A stretch of 54,626 nucleotides of DNA from a virus: IMG/VR virus record IMGVR_UViG_3300027868_000010, positions 1-54,626 of that record; one strand, written 5' to 3'. Of this stretch, positions 34,206 to 40,434 are shown piece after piece. A program made the translations under genes and the position numbers. The notes under the pieces were generated by a model. The model was not told where the DNA came from and searched no databases. It was given only the letters and a program-made list of their open reading frames with translations. The first letter of the stretch is position 1; every line of letters begins with the position of its first letter.

Positions 34206-35045
34206 ATGGCTACCAATAAATCAGAAGTCGCAGTTCTCGACACCAATCTGCCGGCGTATATGCAGGACTACAAGGGCCCGACCGGCACCGAGGATATCGA
34301 TATCGAGGATATCACAATCCCGCGCATCAAGTTGGCCCAGGGTCTGTCTCCCGAAGTCACGGCGGGCACCGTGAAGCTTGGATCGTTATTCCTCAACGTG
34401 ACCGGAGAAGTCCTTGCAGAACCCGGCGAAGACCTCGCCATGATCTGCGTTGCACGCTCGAAGGAATTCATTCTCTGGCAGGACCGTCAGTTCGACGGCG
34501 GCGGCATCCTGGCGCGAGCGCATAAGGTCACCGTCAATGGCGAGACCCGATACGAATGGGACAAGCAGGGGCAGACGTTCGAGAACAAGATCAAGGGTAT
34601 CCTGCCCGTGACCTGGAAGACGCTCCGCTACGTGGACGAGAACAAGATGGATAAGTTCGGGTCCGCGAACATCAACGATCCCGATAGCCATCCGGCAGCG
34701 ACGGCTCACCACAATTTTGTGGTCGTCTTACCGAACCACGACAATCTCGTCGCGGCGATCAGCCTGTCCAACTCCCAGGTCAAGCGGGCCAAGGATTGGA
34801 ACTTCATGCTCAATAGCGGCGGACAACCGATCTTCATCAAAGAGTTCCTATGCAAGTCTGTCGAGGAAGTCAACAAGGCCGGTGATGAATTCCGGAACCT
34901 GGACTTCAAGCCGAATGGGTTCATAGAGAAGGATGTTAAACTTTTCACCGAGAAGATGTTCCTGCAATTCATCGGGACCGGCTTCTCCGTCGATCAGTCC
35001 GACGTCGGTGCCGACGCAGCCTCTGGCGACAGCGGCAAGTTCTAA
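34206..35045 (+). CDS. Putative ssDNA-binding-region protein
   Basis: This 279-residue protein begins with an acidic region (GTEDIDIEDITIPRIKLAQGLSP) followed by beta-rich sequence (LAMICVARSKEFILWQD), FVVVLPNHDNLVAAISLSNSQVKRAKDWN and an acidic end SGDSGKF. Phage proteins of this type lie beside primase and helicase genes; an acidic tail ending in Phe is a feature of SSB proteins that recruit partners. The next gene, the primase, also ends in an acidic DTGDKF. A single-strand-binding role is inference. Confidence 0.6.
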   Translation: MATNKSEVAVLDTNLPAYMQDYKGPTGTEDIDIEDITIPRIKLAQGLSPEVTAGTVKLGSLFLNVTGEVLAEPGEDLAMICVARSKEFILWQDRQFDGGGILARAHKVTVNGETRYEWDKQGQTFENKIKGILPVTWKTLRYVDENKMDKFGSANINDPDSHPAATAHHNFVVVLPNHDNLVAAISLSNSQVKRAKDWNFMLNSGGQPIFIKEFLCKSVEEVNKAGDEFRNLDFKPNGFIEKDVKLFTEKMFLQFIGTGFSVDQSDVGADAASGDSGKF

Positions 35046-36556
35046 TGCGTCAGTTCCATGAGTTGTTCGTCGGACGGACGGACGCCTATGGAACCTATGC
35101 TCTCCCCAAGGGACAGACTGCCAAGCGTGGCACGAAGTTCCTTGGGAAGGCGCAGACGATACGGAATGGAAATCTCACGGTCGAGAACTACCGTGAACAT
35201 GTGAGGGGTGAAGTCGGTCTCGGCATCGTCCCGATCATTCCCAAAGTGAACACCGTCTCGTGGTTCGTGATAGACGTCGACAAGTACGGGGAAGATGATC
35301 TCCACGGCTCTCTTGCCAAGATGATCAACGCCCTCAACCTGCCACTCGTGGTTTGCAAGAGCAAGTCGGGCGGCGCGCACCTATATTGCTTCCTGACTGA
35401 ACCCGCCCCGGCGGCTGATGTCCTGGGAGTTGCGAGGAAGTTTGCCAAGAAATTAAAACTCGATCCCAAAGTTGAAATCTTCCCCAAGCAGGATAGCATC
35501 AGTTCGAATGATGCTGGCTCGTGGATCAATCTCCCGTACTTCGGAGAGACACGCCCCTGCATGGGTGCGGACGGTCACACCGAACTGACGCTAAAAGAAT
35601 TCGTTCTGTTCGTTCACGAGCGCGAGGTCGACCCATCTGACCTGGACGTGCGCGTCAGTGAAATGGATCACCGCGTCGATGACCACGGGTCAAAGGCACC
35701 GCCATGTATCGACCGCTTCATTGAAGACGGTATCGAAGAGGGCGGTCGCGACAACGCATTGACGCACGTCTCGGTCTACATGAAGAAAAGATATCCGGAC
35801 GACTGGCAGGACCGGGTCGCTGAGTTTAACGCGTCGCATATAACGCCAGAGCTTAAGTTCAACGAGGTCTCTCGCATCATCAAGGGAGCGGAGCGGCGTG
35901 ACTATCAGTATCTGTGCAAGCAGCAGCCCATGTGTGCGGTGTGCGACAAGGACGCATGCCTTAAGCGTGAGTTCGGTGTCGGCTCCGGTGAGGGTAGCAC
36001 GCTCGACGACTTCACAATCGACAGCCTTCGGAAGATCGAAACGGAAGACCCGATCTGGGTCATCGTGATCGATGGTATCCCGATCAGTCTCAAGACTGAC
36101 ATCATCTTCAACTATCCTGCGTTTCGCATGGAGTTCTTCAAGCGGTGCAACCGCGTACTAAAAGCTATGAAACCAGAAGACTGGAAGGCGATCATCAATG
36201 AGGCGGCGGACAGCTGTGAGGTTGAGCGCGCCCCGGCAATCGTCGGAGAGAGCGGACAGATACGTCACCACTTCATGGAGTGGGTTGGACAGGCACTGCG
36301 CGGTTCCGATCCCAACATGATCCTCGACGGCAATCCGATCTACCGTGAGAAAGAACTATCGTTCCGTGGCACGGACTTCATCAGCTACCTCAAGCGCACC
36401 GGGGGCAGGTATGAAGATCGCATGGTGTGGCAGGTCATGAATGAGGATGGAGCAGAGACAACTTCGGAAGAGATCAAGGGAACCAAGCGTCAGCTATGGA
36501 CGTACCCTGTTGGAGAGCCGTGGTTCGACCTGCCTGATACTGGAGATAAATTCTAA
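35045..36556 (+). CDS. Archaeo-eukaryotic-type DNA primase
   Basis: This 503-residue protein has the three AEP primase motifs: VIDVDKYGEDD (motif I, the two catalytic Asp, near 75), CKSKSGGAHLYCFL (motif II, the His, near 107) and KVEIFPKQD with GSWINLPYF (motif III, near 143). From about residue 220 a PriCT-like domain follows (RFIEDGIEEGGRDNALTHV, FNEVSRIIKGAERRDYQYLC), then a Cys cluster (CKQQPMCAVCDKDACLKREFG) that may bind zinc. It would make primers for the phage polymerase. The start overlaps the previous stop (TAATG). Confidence 0.85.
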   Translation: MRQFHELFVGRTDAYGTYALPKGQTAKRGTKFLGKAQTIRNGNLTVENYREHVRGEVGLGIVPIIPKVNTVSWFVIDVDKYGEDDLHGSLAKMINALNLPLVVCKSKSGGAHLYCFLTEPAPAADVLGVARKFAKKLKLDPKVEIFPKQDSISSNDAGSWINLPYFGETRPCMGADGHTELTLKEFVLFVHEREVDPSDLDVRVSEMDHRVDDHGSKAPPCIDRFIEDGIEEGGRDNALTHVSVYMKKRYPDDWQDRVAEFNASHITPELKFNEVSRIIKGAERRDYQYLCKQQPMCAVCDKDACLKREFGVGSGEGSTLDDFTIDSLRKIETEDPIWVIVIDGIPISLKTDIIFNYPAFRMEFFKRCNRVLKAMKPEDWKAIINEAADSCEVERAPAIVGESGQIRHHFMEWVGQALRGSDPNMILDGNPIYREKELSFRGTDFISYLKRTGGRYEDRMVWQVMNEDGAETTSEEIKGTKRQLWTYPVGEPWFDLPDTGDKF

Positions 36557-36957
36557 TGAAGTGTCCCATCTGCGAGATCGAAGGGGGCGAAGACTTCCTA
36601 CCGTGCGGCGTCGCACCGCGCTACTACGTCACCGAGTGGGGATATATCATGGGGATCATCTTTGGGTGTCCATTAGAACCCCCGAAGACACCCGATTATC
36701 TACCCTATGATATCCTCCCCCGCATGCCGGTAGTGGATCGGATCAAACTGGAAGAGAACGCGAAGGAGCACATCGATGCCAAAAGTTATCAAGATTTATG
36801 GTCCGCCAGGAACGGGCAAAACTACCACCTTAATTTCGATGCTCAAGAACGTCTTGGAGTCTGGTGTGCAGCCAATTCGGGTAGCATACATAACTCATAC
36901 CGTAGCCGCGTGCGAAGAAGCAAAAACGCGCGTCGTCGACGATCTCGGTCTCGCTAA
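36556..36957 (+). CDS. Zinc-finger-like protein overlapping the helicase gene
   Basis: This 133-residue protein begins MKCPICEIEGGEDFLPCG, a possible zinc-binding Cys set. Residues 1-75 look like an ordinary protein (RYYVTEWGYIMGIIFGCP); residues 76-133 are read from the same DNA as the start of the helicase gene in another frame and become Arg/Ser-rich (RRSKNARRRRSRSR). The 182-base overlap is exceptional here. Perhaps the original stop was lost, or the tail is tolerated. Start is sure (TAATG overlap with the primase stop). Confidence 0.6.
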   Translation: MKCPICEIEGGEDFLPCGVAPRYYVTEWGYIMGIIFGCPLEPPKTPDYLPYDILPRMPVVDRIKLEENAKEHIDAKSYQDLWSARNGQNYHLNFDAQERLGVWCAANSGSIHNSYRSRVRRSKNARRRRSRSR

Positions 36958-38326
36958 GAACCAGATGAAATGGTTCCGCACGATCCACAGTACGTGCTGC
37001 GGCATGGCAGGGATCACTCGGAATGAAAGTCTGTCTCGCCAGGACTATCGTGACTTCGAACGCGACACGGGCTACACCCTCAAGGGTGCTGTCGGTGATG
37101 ACGTCGAGTCGTCCGAGGTCGAGACCTATGACATCGTCATCATGGCGGACCAGATCGCGAAGGGATCAGGCGTCCCCCTGCGAGAGGTCACGTCGCAAAT
37201 TAAGTTCTCCCCCAAGCTGACCAACCCGGAGCTATTCCTCGAGGCCTATCACCAGTGGAAGAAAGACCACGGCAAGCTCGACTTCACTGACATGCTCTTG
37301 GAGTATGCCAACGGAGACTATCCCGCTGGTCCGGTCGACGTGGTGTTCGTTGACGAGGCGCAGGATTTGTCGAAGCTGCAATGGAGCATTGTCAATAAGT
37401 TATCCGCAGATGCGGATACCTTATACCTTGCCGGGGATGACGACCAAGCCATCTATAAATTCCTGGGCGCTGACGAGTTCGGCTTCCTCGACTATCCCTC
37501 CGACGAGGATGTTGTCCTCGACTATTCGTTCCGCGTACCGAAAGAGATCGGGGAAGTCGCCGATAAAATCATTCAACAGGTCGGTCGGCGCAAAGAGAAA
37601 GAGGTCACGTGGAAGGCACCGAAGGCTGGAGAATACCGCGGGGATATTACCGTCTACCAAAAAGACCCGTTCTATCTGCCTTGGAAAGACTGGGCTGCGT
37701 CGGGCGAGGAAGTGATGGTACTCACGCGGCACGTGCGACAGGGCAGGGAGGTCTCTCGACAGCTGAGCGCCCAGCACATACCTCACACCCTCAAAGGGAA
37801 GTGTCTGGCGACGGAGCCGATGGGTATCAACATCGGAACCTACCTTTACATGACACGCCTCGCCGGGAAGTTCCGCCCTGCTGTCGTGGCTCGCATGCTC
37901 AAGGCCATCGGTGACAGTACCCAGGCGAAGCGTATTCAAGACATGGGCGTGTCGGATCGTAAGATTATGATCGGGCAACGAGACATCACCTTCCCCGAGA
38001 CAGATGATTGGCCCAAGTTATTTAGCAGTGATCGCTATGTCCTTCGAGACATTCAATCACTGCGCGATCAGGTCAACGAGTACGGCATTGAAATCATTGG
38101 TAAAAAGCCACTGATCGATGTCAGCACGTATCACGGTTCGAAGGGTCGTGAGGCGGACACGGTGGTCCTGTACACCGACTGCTACAGGCAAACAGATGAA
38201 GATCAGCGCAAGAAACCTGACGACGAACGGCGCGTGGCATATGTTGGTTTGACGCGCGCCAGGAAAAATGCTATAATTATTTCACCCCAAACGAACATGT
38301 ACATTCGGGCACTCGTACATATTTAG
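36776..38326 (+). CDS. UvrD/Rep-type superfamily 1 helicase
   Basis: This 516-residue helicase carries the SF1A motifs in order: IYGPPGTGKTTTL (Walker A, residues 9-16), AYITHTVAACEEA (Ia), VDVVFVDEAQDLSKLQW (Walker B, about 191), LAGDDDQAIYKFLGA (III), LDYSFRVPKEI (IV), STYHGSKGREADTVVLYTD (V, about 450) and YVGLTRARKNAIIIS (VI, about 489). It would unwind DNA 3' to 5' in replication or recombination. The ATG is placed eight residues before Walker A, so it cannot start much later, and the overlap with the upstream gene is real. Its 3' end hides a promoter. Confidence 0.9.
   Translation: MPKVIKIYGPPGTGKTTTLISMLKNVLESGVQPIRVAYITHTVAACEEAKTRVVDDLGLAKNQMKWFRTIHSTCCGMAGITRNESLSRQDYRDFERDTGYTLKGAVGDDVESSEVETYDIVIMADQIAKGSGVPLREVTSQIKFSPKLTNPELFLEAYHQWKKDHGKLDFTDMLLEYANGDYPAGPVDVVFVDEAQDLSKLQWSIVNKLSADADTLYLAGDDDQAIYKFLGADEFGFLDYPSDEDVVLDYSFRVPKEIGEVADKIIQQVGRRKEKEVTWKAPKAGEYRGDITVYQKDPFYLPWKDWAASGEEVMVLTRHVRQGREVSRQLSAQHIPHTLKGKCLATEPMGINIGTYLYMTRLAGKFRPAVVARMLKAIGDSTQAKRIQDMGVSDRKIMIGQRDITFPETDDWPKLFSSDRYVLRDIQSLRDQVNEYGIEIIGKKPLIDVSTYHGSKGREADTVVLYTDCYRQTDEDQRKKPDDERRVAYVGLTRARKNAIIISPQTNMYIRALVHI
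38249..38277 (+). promoter_or_regulatory. Sigma70-like promoter inside the helicase gene
   Basis: TTGACG (38249-38254) and TATAAT (38272-38277) have ideal 17-base spacing and an extended TGC before the -10. It lies about 60 bases before the MazG-like gene and would drive that gene and the polymerase group. Confidence 0.72.
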
Positions 38327-38335
38327 GAGCACATC

Positions 38336-38698
38336 ATGCAATCTCTACCTCACGAAAATTTGAAAGACGATGTCGCAGATGAATGGTTCGATCACGTCAT
38401 GTCTGATTACAAACAGTTCGTTGATCGTGGCGTCAAGCTTCTCTATGACGACGAGCGTGAGCGTCTTGGTCTCGGAGCACTTGGCATGGTTTGCGAGGCT
38501 GGCGAGGCAGGGGACATCCTCAAGAAACATATCTTCCACGGCGTCGAACTCGACCGCGACGGTCTGGTCAAGGAACTGGGAGACGTGCTCTGGTATTTCA
38601 CCCTGATACTCAACACCACCGGCATCACCCTGGACGAAGTGGTCGACAAGAACGTCGACAAGCTGGTCTCCCGGTATCCGGATAACCACAGTGCGTAG
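38336..38698 (+). CDS. MazG-like nucleotide pyrophosphohydrolase
   Basis: This 120-residue protein fits the all-alpha NTP pyrophosphatase superfamily: LGLGALGMVCEAGEAGDILKKH carries the E-x-x-E-type metal ligands, and GLVKELGDVLWYFTLIL supplies E and D. It would remove certain dNTPs or modified NTPs, or lower the host alarmone pool as proposed for other phage MazG proteins. AGGAG lies before the ATG, and a good promoter is just upstream. Confidence 0.85.
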   Translation: MQSLPHENLKDDVADEWFDHVMSDYKQFVDRGVKLLYDDERERLGLGALGMVCEAGEAGDILKKHIFHGVELDRDGLVKELGDVLWYFTLILNTTGITLDEVVDKNVDKLVSRYPDNHSA

Positions 38699-38921
38699 TG
38701 GTCATCAGACCAAGACGGGAGCGATGCTCGAGACGATAGGCAACACCATGTCGGGTTTCATCCTGTCTTACTTGCTCTGGGTTTTCGTGGTCGCGCCATT
38801 GTATAACATCGACACCACATACGCCGATAACTTCGGTATAACTTGCATCTTCACGGTGCTCTCACTCGCGAGGTCGTACTGCTGGCGTCGCCTCATGACA
38901 AAGGTTCATCATGGAAACTAA
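38691..38921 (+). CDS. Small two-pass membrane protein (DUF7220-like)
   Basis: This 76-residue protein probably starts at GTG 38691 (overlapping the MazG stop); ATG 38723 is the alternative, but the QTK...LETIGNTMSGF start fits the family. Two hydrophobic segments follow (GFILSYLLWVFVVAPLYNI and FGITCIFTVLSLARSYCW), ending RRLMTK. This layout, with ...GxxxS...W...PL... then IFTxxSxxRSYxxRR, is common in small phage membrane proteins of unknown role. Confidence 0.72.
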   Translation: MRSGHQTKTGAMLETIGNTMSGFILSYLLWVFVVAPLYNIDTTYADNFGITCIFTVLSLARSYCWRRLMTKVHHGN

Positions 38922-39471
38922 CTGTACAAGATGCGGCAAACCAGTCGCCAACGGAACAATATTGCCGTGTATCGAGGGCATCATTGAACACGATGATGTC
39001 GACGCAATGTTGGAGGTCTGTCCAGTTTCGCTTGATGCAAAGTCGAAATTTTCGCGGCCCGAAAAAACGGATTTAGCCGCACCCCTGGAGAACGAACTCC
39101 AGTTAAATGTTGCCGATGGCGGCGGACTGCGGTTCAACGAAGAAAAGAACCTTCTCGAACTGGTTCCGCCGGAATGGGTGTGGGGCCTGGGCGACGTGAC
39201 GACGCAGGGCAGCAAGAAATATGCTCAGCGCAATTGGGAACGTGGCATGAAGTGGTCGATTATGGTTGGCTGCTCGCTTCGCCACCTGTTCAAGTTTCTC
39301 GCCGGAGAACGTTACGATCCCGAAACGGGTTGTCATCACCTTGCGATGGTGGCGTGGAATGTCCTGGCATTAATGTCATATGACCTTCGCGGCATCGGCG
39401 AGAACGACATCCCCGAAAGCGATATGGCCCTGCTCGAAGCAGTCAACTCTGGAAAAGGAACTAATTCATGA
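38911..39471 (+). CDS. dATP/dGTP diphosphohydrolase-like protein (DUF5664)
   Basis: This 186-residue protein has an N-terminal Cys set (CTRCGKPV...CPVS), then the DUF5664 core: GLRFNEEKNLLELVPPEWVWGLGDV, GSKKYAQRNWERGMKWS, and LRHLFKFLAGERYDPETGCHHLAMVAWNVLALM, with likely metal-binding E, H and D. Members are annotated as dNTP diphosphohydrolases, close in fold to MazG, and may trim the dATP/dGTP pool. It follows a MazG-like gene, so two pool-editing enzymes are side by side. It overlaps neighbours by 11 and 4 bases. Confidence 0.75.
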   Translation: METNCTRCGKPVANGTILPCIEGIIEHDDVDAMLEVCPVSLDAKSKFSRPEKTDLAAPLENELQLNVADGGGLRFNEEKNLLELVPPEWVWGLGDVTTQGSKKYAQRNWERGMKWSIMVGCSLRHLFKFLAGERYDPETGCHHLAMVAWNVLALMSYDLRGIGENDIPESDMALLEAVNSGKGTNS

Positions 39472-40034
39472 TTATCGGAATGGATCTCGAGACCACCGGA
39501 CTTATCAAGGGAAACAATTTCCTGCCCGGCATCACCCAGATCGGCGCGGTCAAGTACGACGCCGAACTGAACGAGATCGACAGCTACGTGCAGGATATCA
39601 ATCCGGAAATCCCCGCCAGCGATTGGCAGGAGGGAGCTATTAAGCTGCGCGGTATCGGCCCTGGCGATCTGGATCACTGTCCGACATTCTTCGCGGCATT
39701 CTTCGGCTTCGCGGAATTCGTTCGCGGCTCCGTCATCTGGAGCGGCTTCAACATCGACAACTTCGACACCAAGGTTCTGGGACGCAGCCTGGAACGCTAC
39801 GGCTTCTCTCAGCACTTCCCCTGGCCGTCATATCACATCGATATCATGAAGGTCGTCATGAAAGAATATGGTGGACGCCGGAAACTCGGTGATGTATATT
39901 CCGACCTGTTCGGCGAGAAGATCGTCGACGCTCACGAGGCACTTCCGGATATCCGCGCCACGATGCGGATCGGTCAAAAGCTGGCACCGGACCTCTTCTA
40001 TCAAACCCTGGAGCGAGCGGAGTTGAATTCATGA
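39468..40034 (+). CDS. DnaQ-like 3'-5' exonuclease (DEDDh)
   Basis: This 188-residue protein has the DEDD exonuclease motifs: GMDLETTGLIKG (D and E, residues 6 and 8), IWSGFNIDNFDTKVL (D) and AHEALPDIRATMRIG (H and D, the DEDDh form). In size and motifs it resembles the proofreading epsilon subunit of DNA polymerase III. A Pol III alpha-type polymerase is encoded two genes downstream, so it probably proofreads for it. Exonuclease activity is well supported; the partnership is inference from context. Confidence 0.87.
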   Translation: MIIGMDLETTGLIKGNNFLPGITQIGAVKYDAELNEIDSYVQDINPEIPASDWQEGAIKLRGIGPGDLDHCPTFFAAFFGFAEFVRGSVIWSGFNIDNFDTKVLGRSLERYGFSQHFPWPSYHIDIMKVVMKEYGGRRKLGDVYSDLFGEKIVDAHEALPDIRATMRIGQKLAPDLFYQTLERAELNS

Positions 40035-40228
40035 GCATGATCAACCTTCACGATCACCGGGGGTCTGAAGTATCCCTAAACGTCGACCATATAACTGCCG
40101 TCAGGCCAAGTGGCACGGAGAAGGCGGAATATATTATCGTCGACACCCTAAAAGACCTTTTCTATATCGGCGGCTGGGAATACGAAAACTTCGTCGACGA
40201 GATCAACCGAATACAGGAGGAAGGTTAA
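40031..40228 (+). CDS. Small FlbD-like protein
   Basis: This 65-residue protein is beta-rich with MINLHDHRGSEVSLNVDHIT near its start, a pattern shared with small FlbD-like proteins in phages and bacteria. It overlaps the exonuclease stop (ATGA) and the next start. The function in phages is unknown. Confidence 0.58.
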   Translation: MSMINLHDHRGSEVSLNVDHITAVRPSGTEKAEYIIVDTLKDLFYIGGWEYENFVDEINRIQEEG

Positions 40229-40434
40229 TGTTTGTCACATGCTATCACTCGAACCGAGACCCCAACGATATGCGCGCACTCATGGCGTTTGATACAGAGC
40301 TTGTTTCTCGCGTTTGGGAATATGAGCCGGGAATTCTTATGATCGAGTTTTGTGATACCCCGAAGGGTATTATGACCGACTCATTTGATGACATACCCGA
40401 CTTCTTCAAGGCAACCGGATTGGAGTTGAAATAA
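40228..40434 (+). CDS. Small hypothetical protein
   Basis: This 68-residue protein (MFVTCYHSNRDPNDMRALMAF, DSFDDIPDFFKATGLELK) is acidic and soluble. GGAGG precedes the start. The stop is directly followed by the polymerase ATG. No family recognised; it is part of the exonuclease-polymerase unit. Confidence 0.58.
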   Translation: MFVTCYHSNRDPNDMRALMAFDTELVSRVWEYEPGILMIEFCDTPKGIMTDSFDDIPDFFKATGLELK

